Positions 35,401 through 45,975 are shown, numbered from the stretch's first letter. The stretch is 64,000 bases of DNA from Dysidea avara (GCF_963678975.1 NC_089280.1:19459863-19523862); one strand, 5' to 3'. Program-made: numbers and translations. Notes: generated from the sequence alone by a model not told the origin.

Positions 35401-35800
35401 TCTACAGGGTGATTTGTTTCTAGCTTATCTCTCTACATGTAGATTTGTGTTGATTTGTTCATTGCTGATCGCTCTAAAGGTTGATTTTTTGTAGCTGAAC
35501 ACTCTGCAAAGTGTTTTATTTGTAGCTGATCTCTCTACAGGGTAATTTGTTTGTAGCTGAACTCTCTCCACAGTGACTTGTGTGTAGCTGAATTCTGTGT
35601 AGCTGAATTCTCTAGAGAGTGACTTAATTGTAGCTGAATTCTCTACAGGGTGCATGACTTGTTTATAGCTTCAGTGTGACTTGTAATGTTCTGAATCTCT
35701 ATAGTGATATATTTGCTTAACTCTCCACATGGTGACTTGCTTCTTGCTGAACTGTCTACAAGATTAACTGTTTGCAGCTGAACTCCCTACAGAATAACTT
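32430..35800 (+). repeat. 3.3-kb minisatellite, about 31-bp unit with higher-order repeats
   Basis: Roughly 100 units of a 31-bp monomer like GTAGCTGAACTCTCTACA + GGTGATTTGTTT. The first 1.2 kb is rich in GGTGGTTTCTTT/GTGACTTCTTC variants, the rest in GTTGATTTGTTT variants. In the second half a marker unit (CTCC-TACATTGTGTCTAG) recurs at 33735, 33982, 34229, 34847, 35092 and 35337. Five of the six sites are spaced 245-247 bp apart, i.e. eight-monomer higher-order units. No gene. Confidence 0.93.
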
Positions 35801-35839
35801 GTGATGTAATAAAATTCTATAATGGAGTAAATAAATTAG

Positions 35840-36660
35840 CCGAATGCTCTATTAGGGTGACTGTTCTATTAGAGTATCTCGATCTCGCATTTGCTACACG
35901 GAGTTGGCTTTAGAATCATAACTCAGTGGTTTGTAATCCTATTCTTCTGTACTACTGTAAGGACTTTCTATGAAGATTATTCCAGCTATATACCGATTTT
36001 CAGCTCATTGTTCTAAGCGGTTTGCCTAGTAGGCGTGAAAACTAATACTTTTTTATTCGTAAAAATCGATCGCGTAATTGTGACACAGGTTGGGTTTTGT
36101 GTCATATCTCCGTGATCTTTATTTCGATTCCTTTCAAACCACCAAAAGGCACTCCTACGATGGTTACTCCATCTACATAGCAATTTTCAACTCATTCCAT
36201 GAAGCGGTTTACCCTGTAGGCGTGACAACAAATCGATCTTGTTTTACGCGAATAATCGGTCATAACTCCTGAACCATTCATCGGATGTGTACCATATTTG
36301 ATGCTAGGATTCGCCGTTGGATTCCCTTTCTGTGTACCAAATTTCATGGCGATCGGAGTACGCGTTTGCTTGTTATAGCAATTTTTGCAAGTGTGCGAAA
36401 AGACGAAGAAGAAAAAAACGAAGAAAAAAAACGAAACTTTGGCAGCTCGTATCTCGGAAATGGCTGGAGCGATTTCCTTCAAATTTGGAATGTAGACTCC
36501 CCTGGCTGGCGGGCAACTGTGTAGCAAATTTGGTTCTAATCGGATACGTGATCACTGAGATACAAAGGTGTGAAAATGACGTTTTCGTTCTTCCTGTCAA
36601 TATACTCACGGGTGTGGCACGCCGGCTTCTTGGGCCGCACGACACACTACCGTGTGTCTT
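35840..36660 (+). repeat. Dispersed repeat with diverged internal units
   Basis: It begins with CTCTATTAGGGTGACTGTTC TATTAGAGTATCTCGATC (two motif copies). It then contains two or three diverged units with shared phrases: TCATAACTC, AGCGGTTTGCCTAGTAGGCGTGA versus AGCGGTTTACCCTGTAGGCGTGA, CATCTACATAGCAATTTTCA versus CAGCTATATACCGATTTTCA. The second half (CGTATCTCGGAAATGGCTGG, TTTTCGTTCTTCCTGTCAATAT) aligns with 38020-38400. The frames are partly open (36317-36748) but no domain is recognised. Confidence 0.5.
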
Positions 36661-36700
36661 GATGTACCTATATTGTTTTGTATGCTTGTTCAGGGCACAG

Positions 36701-36987
36701 ATTAGTCTGGCGCCGCCCGCCCCTTCGCATAAAGTAAGGGTCTGGTGAAATACAGATACTAAATCATTTCTAGCGCCCAGATTCGGCGCTAGCCAATTAG
36801 TGCATGCCAATGACGTTCACACAGAAATCGCCTTTTGCAACACAATGCTTTTGTTCGAATTGAAGTGCAATCATCTGACGTAACAAGCATTACGTGCACT
36901 GTCTAATTGAATTCCTTTTGAAATGATTAGGTATTTGTATTTCACCAGACCCTTACTTTTTGCGAAGGGGCGGGCGACGCCAGACTA
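36701..36987. mobile_element. MITE with TAGTCTGGCG inverted ends
   Basis: Left arm TAGTCTGGCGCCGCCCGCCCC, TTCGCA, GTAAGGGTCTGGTGAAATAC is mirrored at 36920-36987, about 70 bp with a few differences. GGCACAG lies on both sides (36694-36700, 36988-36994), a 7-8 bp duplication. Non-coding. Confidence 0.8.
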
Positions 36988-37068
36988 GGCACAGCTGAAA
37001 AACAGTTTTTGCTGATGCTGTCTCCCTGTTTAAATAACATTTTTTTAAAAAAGCAAGTAAGCAATCGT

Positions 37069-37288
37069 TACCATAGGCGGGAAAAGTTACGCGTGGGAAA
37101 AGTTTTGCGAATTGCGCTCTACTTTGTATACCGGCGTAAAAGTTTCGCGATGCTGATTTTGCATACTAATTGATTACTGTACAAATACAAGCATGTAGAA
37201 GCTAACCGGCGTAAAAGTTTCGCGATAGCTATTGCAATCGCGAAATTCGTGAAACTTTTCCCGCGCGTAACTTTCACCGCCTACGGTA
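37069..37288. mobile_element. Small MITE, TIR TACCRTAGGCGG, TA target
   Basis: TACCATAGGCGGGAAAAGTT at the left and AACTTTCACCGCCTACGGTA at the right are imperfect inverted copies bounded by TA. The inside repeats GTAAAAGTTTCGCGA in both orientations. It lies directly against the resumed split element (37289). Confidence 0.75.
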
Positions 37289-37367
37289 TATTAATTACTT
37301 GGCTACCACGATAGTAATATAATATTACGTAATGCGTTACATAAGTAACGCGTTACCCCCGATACTG
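37289..37367. mobile_element. Right end of the split CAGTGTTG hAT-like MITE
   Basis: TATTACGTAATGCGTTACAT, AAGTAACGCGTTAC and a terminal GATACTG match the right end of 56008-56526. Together with 30017-30712 it frames about 6.6 kb of nested DNA. Confidence 0.7.
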
Positions 37368-39256
37368 AATTCAACAAGTTAATGCAGGCTACACATGCGA
37401 GGGGCCCGACACCACCCAAAAGGTGCGTGTAAGATTCCGGAACTCACCATTTTTTGTAAAGATTCCGGATTCCAACCAAAGATTCCTGATTCCAAATTTG
37501 GAGCTAGCTACACATATATTAACACTTTTTGTGCATGCAGCCCCTGAGCCCCACTGGCTGGCTTCAGGGCTTGCAATTGTTTTTACACACATTTATTTTT
37601 ATGAAGGTGATGATTGTTATAATTGTATTGTACCTTTTGTTAATGTTTTGTAAAATAATAGAATGCATGGGCTTCTAATGCAACTCCCATAGAATGTCCT
37701 GGAATTTCCATTGGCATAGATCTATGAAATTTAGTAGATTTACACAATGATAAGGTATAGAAACAAAGCCAAGATGGACAATCACGGCAGTAGTGACTCA
37801 AGGGTTTAGGTGTGAGGTGTGGATATCCCTTTGATGCTCCAATCCAACAAATACTCATATAAAAGGATTGGTTTTCTGTCAATTGAAAGCTGCATGTGGC
37901 AGATTTAAAAGCAAACACCAATTGTAGAATTATGGGTCCCAGATGCTCTAATAGAACAGTCACCAGGAGGTAAGTAAAGTTGAAAACGTTTCCAAACTTC
38001 TAATTACTTGGTGCTTGAATTCACCTTCATTCACTGTCTCTGTGTACCAACTTTCGTAGCATTCAAGCAAATAAAAGGATTTGCATTTTGTAGCAACAAT
38101 AAAAATATTATTCTATTTAAAAGGAAACCAAAAGCAAAACTTTGGCCACCTATATATATATATATATAATTATACAACTGGAGCGATTTTGACCAACTTT
38201 GGCAAATTTTTGGTCTGCCTATGTAGTAGACAGCTAGCTATATTGTAAAAATGGTGTGCTTTGAAGAAGGGATGGAGCTATTCATTCATGAAAATCATAT
38301 TTTCTTCCTGTCAATATTTAATTATGGTGTGGTGCACAGGCTTGGCTGCATGACGCACTACTTTACATACATGGTGTCTTGATTGTAATAGTAGATCACA
38401 AAGAGAAATTTTGAAAATATCATAAGATTGAATCTTGCAGTACTTTTAGTTACATGGTAGACTGTATACTGTGGTTTAGGATGCTATTTTAGTCAACTAG
38501 CCCATCACCATTTGCAACTATCTCAAGATCACTTACAACTACTACACTGTAGCCTTTTGGCCACAATGTTACTAGTCTTTTTTTAGACCCTGCTCATCAC
38601 TAAGATGGTAGGCTTCACAAATGCATAGGGATAAGTAACTGACTTTATGACCAGCATTTCAGTATTCAATGCTTCCAGCTATGAGATTAAGAGGTTTGAG
38701 TATATGTATATCACATTGCATTTTAATTGTTGCATTTTTCAGGGGAAAACAGTTACCATAAACTTTCGTAACAATAATGATTTTCCAAAATTCTAATAAA
38801 CAGGGCCATAACTACAACTCTTTAGATTGGCAATTTCTTTAAAAAGTATTTAGCAGAAGAGGGCACACTCATCTGCAGAGAAAGAGAGGGCCATAGGCTA
38901 CAGAAAGTTACTCTCAGTTGGTTAACTTAAATAGAGCCAAGTATATAAATATATATATACCTTAATATCTGAATGGAACTGAAAAGCCACTTAAAAGATC
39001 AATATACTAGTAGAAAAGTCATGCAAATACTCTATATTAAAACAATTAATCAAGCATATTATGCTGCTACAGCTTGAAGACCAAGGAAAATCCATTAACT
39101 CTATGTCAGCTGACTTTATACCCCTTCAACTCCTAAATTAATACGATGTTTATTACAGAGTCCACTTCTAGTCAGCTTTAAACCTACAAGCACAGTGCAT
39201 ATCTACATCCACAGCTTAGAATATTAGTTCTTAGCCTAATACCATACCTGTTTCAC
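37368..39256. other. Repeat-rich, no gene seen
   Basis: 37850-37975 matches 24100-24240, and 38020-38400 is a diverged copy of 36290-36660. There is a TA microsatellite at about 38152-38168. 38400-39256 shows nothing recognisable. Confidence 0.45.
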
Positions 39257-39591
39257 CAGGGGCGAATCCAGAGTTTCGAAAGAGGGGGGGGGCACCTTTC
39301 TGAAAAACAGTTGAAGACCAAAAAAACTTGCTGAAAACCAGTTGAAGACCAAAAAAAAAAAAAAAGGTCACAACAATAATAGCTAGTTATCCTTACCAAC
39401 TATATCACGTCTGTTATGTAAAATAAAATCTTATTTGTAGTTTCATAGGTAAGCTACACTACCTCATGAACATTGTGACTGCTTTATTAGAGTAATTGAC
39501 TGCTCTATTAGAGTATCTCGATCTTGTATGCAAATTTCTTGAAGGGGGGGGGGGCATTTGCCCCAAATGCCCCATCCTGGATCCGCCACTG
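39257..39591. mobile_element. CAGGGGCGAATCC-type MITE, 5-bp target duplication
   Basis: Ends CAGGGGCGAATCCAG and CTGGATCCGCCACTG; TTCAC on both sides (39252-39256, 39592-39596). Contains GAAGACCAAAAAA repeats with a poly-A run and two CTCTATTAGAGTA-type motifs at 39477-39524. It is nearly the same as 46897-47239. Confidence 0.87.
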
Positions 39592-39814
39592 TTCACTGCC
39601 CATACAAAAGTCTCAATAGTAGCAGTGAAATTTATCCCGTATTTCACTGACAGCAGTGAAAAAGTTGTAATTGTAATTTCATTGGCTAGAATTTATGTTA
39701 ACAATGTAGCGCCAATTAGTGTCGACGCATGTTTAGTACATAGTGACAAATTGCGTACATGGCAATGCTAATGCACAGCATGCATATATGCAGCGAGTAT
39801 GGTATTAACTGGGA

Positions 39815-39966
39815 ATAGCATGGGTAGCAGTGAAATTTGGGATAAATACCACTCTTGTTGTATTGGAAATGGTAAATTTCACTAGGCTTCGCCTCGTGAA
39901 ATTTATCCCCATTTCCAATACAACACTCGTGATATTTATCCCAAATTTCACTGCTACCCATGCTAT
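39815..39966. repeat. 152-bp palindrome/foldback
   Basis: ATAGCATGGGTAGCAGTGAA, ATTTGGGATAAATA and TGTTGTATTGGAAATG are mirrored to the right around a small GGC-TTC-GCC loop near 39876. A related phrase GCAGTGAAATTTATCCC also occurs just upstream at 39624-39643. Confidence 0.8.
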
Positions 39967-40035
39967 TACTAGTACTAATTAAATAGCATACCGTATATGA
40001 CCGTGTAGAAGCCCGGGCGTTTATTTCCTATCAAT

Positions 40036-40071
<36 letters not shown>

Positions 40072-40372
40072 CGGGATCGGAGGAGGTTGCTATGTTTCGT
40101 CCTCTGTGATTCTTCGTGTCGCTCGCCTTGTTTGGACTGGTCTTACTTTGTTTTGGTCTTCTAAGGTGTCTAAGAAATCCCGAGGACGCTACCTGGAGTC
40201 TACCCTGGGGCTAGTTGGCTGCCCATCGCCCTGACTTGGAGTTCACACGTTTACGCTGTGGTACCGTGGCCAAACTCATTTAACGGTACAAGTAAAGGTC
40301 AGACAATTCGTTCTGTTCGTTTTGTCTGTTCTCGTTTTGCTCCTACCAGAATACTGAAGAGCACGAGTTACC

Positions 40373-41353
40373 ATGACAACCACTACTCCTCAGCCACGCT
40401 CCAAAAGGAAAAGGCCACTGCAGAGCTCACCTGGTGAAACCTCAATAATATGCCCAGTCTGTTTGGACTGCATAATAGACGCCACTGAAGATTCAGATGG
40501 TCAGGAAGCAATTTTCTGTGAAAGTATTTGTAACTCCTGGATCCACCGGCAATGTGCTGGATTATCTCAAGCTCTATTCAAAATACTAGAGGAAAGTGAA
40601 GAACCTTTTTACTGTCCCCATTGCCGCCTGATCACACAAGACAAACAGCTGCGGGAGTTGAAGACCATGGTGGAGGACCTATCTAAAGAAGTGGTCTCAC
40701 TTAAAGCTTCAGTATCTGATCATCAACCAGTTCGATCTTCAACTTCTCAACAGCAACCTCAAAAGGAAATACAAATGGCTTCTAACAATGCTACCTCTAC
40801 TACAAGCAAACAAACCCAACCACCTACTACCACCAATTTGACCAACAGACCCAGTGATGGAGACCGTAAGTTCAATGTGGTAATATATGGCATAGATGAA
40901 TGTAGTAAGGGAACACCTAGGCGTGAGCGACTTGATCATGATTTAGATAAAGTTACCACCATAGTCACTGAAGCTGAAAGCAGTATAAACCCACTATCCA
41001 TACGAGATCTTATAAGACTGGGTAAATATCGCGAGCAATCCAAGAAACCTCGGCCTATACTTATTAGATTTAACCGAGCTATTGACACATCATTATTATT
41101 ATCCAAAGCCAGTAAGTTACCTAAAGATATAAGGGTCAAACCAGATATGTCTCATGAAGAAAGACATATCGAATCACTTCTCTTAAAAGAAAGATGGCAC
41201 TTAATTCAAAAGGGAACAGATCGTAAAACCATCAAAATACGTAGCAATAAACTTTTTGTTCAGAATAAGTTGTTTGGAGAAGTCACTAATTCAATATTTG
41301 TTCCATCTCAATCACCACAAGCTAGAGCTGATATGGATACCTCCAACAATTGA
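40373..41353 (+). CDS. LINE ORF1: PHD-finger, coiled-coil RNA-binding protein
   Basis: 326 residues from ATG 40373 to TGA 41351-41353. Residues about 24-83 form a PHD-type zinc finger (CPVC ... C ... WIHRQC ... FYCPHC). Residues about 90-115 form a short coiled coil (LRELKTMVEDLSKEVVSLKA). A Gln/Thr/Ser-rich linker leads to a C-terminal nucleic-acid-binding-like domain (RKFNVVIYGI ... IRDLIRLGKY ... PRPILIRF), typical of the transposase-22/RRM-like part of LINE ORF1 proteins. Expected to coat LINE RNA. The stop is TGA followed by CTA, and the frame stays open beyond it into ORF2. Confidence 0.88.
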   Translation: MTTTTPQPRSKRKRPLQSSPGETSIICPVCLDCIIDATEDSDGQEAIFCESICNSWIHRQCAGLSQALFKILEESEEPFYCPHCRLITQDKQLRELKTMVEDLSKEVVSLKASVSDHQPVRSSTSQQQPQKEIQMASNNATSTTSKQTQPPTTTNLTNRPSDGDRKFNVVIYGIDECSKGTPRRERLDHDLDKVTTIVTEAESSINPLSIRDLIRLGKYREQSKKPRPILIRFNRAIDTSLLLSKASKLPKDIRVKPDMSHEERHIESLLLKERWHLIQKGTDRKTIKIRSNKLFVQNKLFGEVTNSIFVPSQSPQARADMDTSNN

Positions 41354-44290
41354 CTACTTTCCCAATCACCAGATTGCACACACAGTGATCCTTCAACTAT
41401 TTCTAATGATTATACAACCCTTGGCCTACATGTCTGTCTTTTGAATACCAGAAGTCTGGTACATAAACTATCAAAATTCCAAGGATTTGTCTATTCCTCT
41501 AGTTACAGTATTCTATGTATCACTGAAACTTGGTTATCTAGTGACATTTTTGATAATGAGATTCTTCCTAATTGTTATAGTATCTATCGTAATGACAGAG
41601 ATTCTAGAGGTGGGGGTGTTCTCATAGCAATTAAAGATAACATTACTAGCAATAAATTGCCATCACCACCAGATGTAGAAGTTGTCACAGTTTTCATTTC
41701 CTCTCACAACCCATTTATCATTTGTGTAGTCTACATTCCACCAAACTCAAATGACACCTATCATGAATTACTATACAACTACCTTACAGACTTGATAAAC
41801 AACAACACAAACCCAATAATTCTGTTAGGTGATTTCAATTTCCCTGATGTTGATTGGACCACCCTCAGTGGCTCTTCCTCGAGATCCAACAAATTCTGTG
41901 ACCTGCTGTTTCAACTTAATCTCACCCAGACAGTAAATGAACCCACACATAACCTTGGAAACATACTTGACTTGATAATTACCAACAATGAAGATATCAT
42001 CGATAATTTGAATGTTCACCCTCAACATTACAAACCTATACCAACTGACCATTTTGTCATTTCATTCACTATTATGTTTCCAATGGAACATATCAACTTT
42101 TCTAACACTTCACAAGTCATTTTTGATTACTCCAAAGCTAATTACCCTGGACTTATTAACTTTTTGTCACACATTGATTTCTCTATTTGTGAACACTTAC
42201 CAGACATTGATTCCATATGGCATTTTATTAAGAACAGTATCATTAGAGGAATGCATATATTTGTGCCGAAATTCAAATTAAAGTCCTCACAATCTCCTAA
42301 ATGGTTTACATCCAACATACGGCACCAGATTAAGTGTCTTCGCACTTTAAGAAAGAAGTACAAGTCTCGTCCTACTGAACACAATCTGCTCCGTATCAAA
42401 ACAGCTGAAGAAACCCTACAGGCTAGCATCCAACAAGCTAAGGCCAACTTTGAAGCAAAACTGGTGAGCAATTTTGCTTTCAGCAATGACTCTAAAATAT
42501 TCCAGTATGTGAGAAACCTTACCAAATCTGCTTCCATCCCTTCCACAATATTTTATGACAATACTTCTGCCTCTCAAGACCTTGACAAAGCTAATTTATT
42601 TAACAAATACTTCTACTCAGTGTTCTCTCGAAGTACTTATTCCCTTCCTAATTTTGAAAATATGCCCCGAGCAAGTGTGTCCCTCAACTCAATTTACATC
42701 TCTGAAGAAGACGTTTACGATGTATTATTATCTCTGGATCCTCACAAGGCAACTGGTATCGATGGAATCAGTCCAGCAATTCTAAAACACTGTACATCTG
42801 TTCTAGTCAAACCTCTACACTATTTGTTTTCATATGCTATCCACTACTACTCACTACCTTCTGAATGGCAAATTCACTGTATTACTCCTATCTTTAAATC
42901 TGGTGACAAAAACAGTGCCACCAACTACAGACCTATATCTCTGCTTTGTGTTGCATCAAAAGTACTTGAACGATTAATATACAACAAAGTTATAGCCTCC
43001 ATTTCCAATGTCATCTCTATGTGTCAATTCGGATTTATGAAAGGCTGTTCAACTTTACAACAACTTCTCATATTTTTAAACAGTATTCATGAACACTGTA
43101 AAATTCAAACAGATGTAATATACTTAGACTTTGCAAAAGCATTTGACAGAGTTCCCCACAATGAATTACTTTTAAAACTCTGGAAAATCGGTATCACTGG
43201 TAATCTTTGGTGGTGGTTTAGATCTTACCTCAACAACAGACAGCAATGCGTTCGCCTTAATGGTACATATTCCACTTTCTTACCAGTCCTATCAGGTGTG
43301 CCTCAAGGGAGTATTCTAGGACCACTTTTATTTCTTATCTACATCAATGACTTATTTTTATCTGTCCGTTCCTCTAATGCTCTCTCCTTTGCAGACGACA
43401 CAAAATGCTATAAACAAATTCTTGAACATCTAGACTCCATACAACTTCAACAAGACCTTGATTCAATGGCAAACTGGTCTAGAGATTGGAACCAATTTTT
43501 TAATACCAGCAAGTTTATACATCTATCATTTAATACAAAATTCCCTACATCCTACTTCATAGACGACACTATAATCAAAACTAGTAGTACTCACCGTGAC
43601 CTCGGTGTCGTTTTATCAACTGATTTATCTTGGAAAAATCATTATAACCATATATCAGCTAAAGCCTATAGAACCCTTGGACTACTGAGACGTACCTTCA
43701 GCCACTCAGTTGACATTCCAACCAAGAAAACTTTATATTTAGCATTAGTTCGATCACAATTACTTTACTGTTCTCCTTTATGGCACCCCTACCTTATTTG
43801 CGACATCTCTGCTTTAGAAAGAATCCAACGCCGGGCAACCAAATTTATTCTTAATGACTATGTAACCGATTACAAAACACGTCTTATCAAACTTAACATA
43901 CTACCACTGATGTACACCTATGATCTTTATGACATACTCTTCTTCGTAAAATCAATCCAGCATCCATCTAATCATTTCAATATCAGTAACTATGTCAACT
44001 TTTGCCGCAATCCTACCAGATCCTCCACCAGTAACAAGCTTCAACACAATTTTACATCAACCAACAAACAAAGTAACTTCTACTTTAACAGATTACCAAG
44101 AACCTACAACAGTCTACCAGTACTTGACTTAAATCAACCTTTTCCCACCATTAAATCACAGTTACTCAAGATCTTCTGGCAGCATTTTATAAACAATTTT
44201 AACTCTGACAATCCCCACAGTATGCACTTTGTTTGCCCTTGTAGTACCTGCTCCAAGTCTCCTCGCCCACCAAACTTCAGCAGTAATTAA
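41354..44290 (+). CDS. LINE ORF2: endonuclease and reverse transcriptase, no ATG before the endonuclease
   Basis: Open from the codon after the ORF1 TGA to TAA at 44288-44290, in the same frame as ORF1. The apurinic-type endonuclease spans about 41420-42080 (LNTRSL, CITETWL, RGGGVLIAI, ILLGDFNFPDVDW, TDHFVISF). The RT spans about 42880-43620 (YRPISLL, YLDFAKAFDRVPH, GVPQGSILGPLLF, SFADDTKCY, HRDLGVVL). The C-terminal region has YCSPLWHPY and ends in a CxCxxC cluster (CPCSTC). The first in-frame ATG (about 42074, TIMFPMEH) lies after the endonuclease, so ORF2 needs readthrough, reinitiation at a non-ATG codon (for example TTG 41441) or another route. All key motifs are intact. Confidence 0.88.
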   Translation, partial: LLSQSPDCTHSDPSTISNDYTTLGLHVCLLNTRSLVHKLSKFQGFVYSSSYSILCITETWLSSDIFDNEILPNCYSIYRNDRDSRGGGVLIAIKDNITSNKLPSPPDVEVVTVFISSHNPFIICVVYIPPNSNDTYHELLYNYLTDLINNNTNPIILLGDFNFPDVDWTTLSGSSSRSNKFCDLLFQLNLTQTVNEPTHNLGNILDLIITNNEDIIDNLNVHPQHYKPIPTDHFVISFTIMFPMEHINFSNTSQVIFDYSKANYPGLINFLSHIDFSICEHLPDIDSIWHFIKNSIIRGMHIFVPKFKLKSSQSPKWFTSNIRHQIKCLRTLRKKYKSRPTEHNLLRIKTAEETLQASIQQAKANFEAKLVSNFAFSNDSKIFQYVRNLTKSASIPSTIFYDNTSASQDLDKANLFNKYFYSVFSRSTYSLPNFENMPRASVSLNSIYISEEDVYDVLLSLDPHKATGIDGISPAILKHCTSVLVKPLHYLFSYAIHYYSLPSEWQIHCITPIFKSGDKNSATNYRPISLLCVASKVLERLIYNKVIASISNVISMCQFGFMKGCSTLQQLLIFLNSIHEHCKIQTDVIYLDFAKAFDRVPHNELLLKLWKIGITGNLWWWFRSYLNNRQQCVRLNGTYSTFLPVLSGVPQGSILGPLLFLIYINDLFLSVRSSNALSFADDTKCYKQILEHLDSIQLQQDLDSMANWSRDWNQFFNTSKFIHLSFNTKFPTSYFIDDTIIKTSSTHRDLGVVLSTDLSWKNHYNHISAKAYRTLGLLRRTFSHSVDIPTKKTLYLALVRSQLLYCSPLWHPYLICDISALERIQRRATKFILNDYVTDYKTRLIKLNILPLMYTYDLYDILFFVKSIQHPSNHFNISNYVNFCRNPTRSSTSNKLQHNFTSTNKQSNFYFNRLPRTYNSLPVLDLNQPFPTIKSQLLKIFWQHFINNFNSDNPHSMHFVCPCSTCSKSPRPPNFSSN

Positions 44291-44896
44291 TCTTTTTTTT
44301 TTTTTTTTTTTTCTTCTTGCTCTCTCTTAAAATAAGTACTTAGCTATATAAGTAAGTTTATTATTAAATACACATGTAAGTTTTAAAATTATAGGATAGT
44401 TCAACTATATACCAAATGTAAATGTATGTAATAACCTTAGCCAGCTAACTTAATTTGATTGTAATTTTATACATTCAATTGTAAGTTGTACGTATACTTT
44501 TTCTGGCTGTGGACACCAGTTGCCCACAGACCATTAATGCAGGCCTTGCCTGCATTAAAAAGCAGTTAAAAAAAAAATAAATAAATAAATCATTTTTGAC
44601 CCGGCGTTTAAACGAGACCGGCGTTAATTTGGACCCGGGCGTTTATTTCTTACTAGCCACTCGATGAGAATGACAGGTGCCAGTACGAAATACGAAATCC
44701 ATAGCCCATCACGTATTTGGACTCCTCTGCTGGGTGAAACATTGGAAGTCGGGTGGAAAGATGACAATGACCACGATAAATACGCTATGGCCATCACCAG
44801 AAGAGAAGGCATAGTCAAACAAGACAAGACATCATAAGACTGGTGACGAGACATCACTGTATAGTTAGCACCTGACACGAGTTTAGAACCCCTTTC

Positions 44897-45508
44897 CGAG
44901 GGGTCCTTCACTTCCAGAAATGTCGTCGATGACCATAGAAATTTGGCAATTTTTATTAGAAATGTAGAAATTTTTATTGGGAATTCAGAAATATTAACTG
45001 AAATTTTAAATACATAAATCCATACGATTAAAATTTTTTATAATGTTTGGCATTGAATTTTGATTATTTCATTAGTGTAAGTTATATTGCATGGATTTAT
45101 ATGTGTATATACGCGAGGCCAGATGCAAGGAAGAGGGGTCACTATCAATAGAAGACGTATAGCGCCATCTAGATTATACGCACTAACATTTGTCCGTAAT
45201 CTGCTTCGTAAATTTGTTGTATACTTTCGAGCTGATTTGATTCCCACGGTGTAAAGGCAGGGCCGCCCACAGGGGGGGGCAACTGGGGCATTTTTCCCCG
45301 GGCCCCAGCCTGAACGGGGCCCCAGGAGGCCCCATGAAGGGCCCCCTGAATACCTGTTTAAAAGATCGATATACTCTAATAGAGCAGTCAGATCTAAATA
45401 CTCTAATAGAGTAGTCACAGTATTCTTCAGAGGAGCAGTGTAGCAAGCTTATAGATAAGGAGATATGGTTGGTGATGGGTAGTTATTGTCATTGCCAGCA
45501 GGTTCTGA

Positions 45509-45550
<42 letters not shown>

Positions 45551-45975
45551 GTCTTCATCTTACAACTTGGGTGAAGGGCCCCACTTTAACTCTTTGCCCT
45601 GGGCCCCTTAATTTCTCTGGGCGGCCCTGTGTAAAGGCCACAGTGCAAGTCGTTTTGGTGTGTCCGTGGATTACTGGTGAGTGTTTTATTCAAATTCCTA
45701 CCTCACCCCAACCATGATAGAGTCACGACGGCTTACCAGACCGCTAATGAACCGTTCGGCTCAGCTTGAACCCATACTGAAACCATAATACAGTAGCCTA
45801 AGGCACGGAATATACTACAACTCAAGCTACAACTTCGTAGCACCCAAGAATTTCGAATTTCCAAGCCAGAAATTCGGAAATTTGGTAGAAATTTATCCAG
45901 AACTTAGAAATTTGGTTGGTAAATTTCCATATTTCGAAATTTTGTAGATGGATTTTGTATGTGAAGGACCCCCCG
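44897..45975. mobile_element. hAT-like non-autonomous element, TIR CGRGGGGTCCTTCAC
   Basis: CGAGGGGTCCTTCAC and GTGAAGGACCCCCCG are inverted copies with one difference. The 8-bp duplication CCCCTTTC is perfect (44889-44896, 45976-45983) and confirmed by the empty site near 27143-27150. Subterminal regions repeat AGAAATTT-type motifs. No transposase. It hosts the element at 45258-45629. Confidence 0.88.
45258..45629. mobile_element. hAT-like MITE, TIR CAGGGCCGCCCA, nested
   Basis: Ends CAGGGCCGCCCACAGG and CTCTGGGCGGCCCTG; 8-bp duplication TGTAAAGG (45250-45257, 45630-45637). It carries two CTCTAATAGAG motifs (45365-45420), a GGAGCAGTGTAGCAAGCTTA block shared with 27461-27778, and a T-run of about 40 nt (45511-45549). 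Confidence 0.87.

Larger units (their letters stand above)
40037..44592 (+). mobile_element. Near full-length non-LTR retrotransposon (LINE)
   Basis: It carries a GC-richer 5' leader, ORF1, ORF2, a T-run after ORF2 (about 44291-44312), a 3' stem-loop (AATGCAGGCCTTGCCTGCATT region, 44536-44556) and an (AAAT)n tail. AATC(A) flanks both ends, a 4-5 bp duplication. A 34-nt poly-A run at its 5' boundary (40037-40070) is unusual. The ORF1 PHD-like finger and EN+RT ORF2 suit the CR1/L2/Rex1-like groups. Its host MITE is almost unmutated, so the insertion is young. Confidence 0.85.

Noticed and set aside
32430-35800. Possible CRISPR-like array
   Set aside because: Repeats are contiguous with no unique spacers, and the context is eukaryotic.
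36317-36810. ORFs of about 143 codons on both strands
   Set aside because: Lys/Arg run is a simple GAAGAAAAA stretch, and the right part runs through a MITE end.
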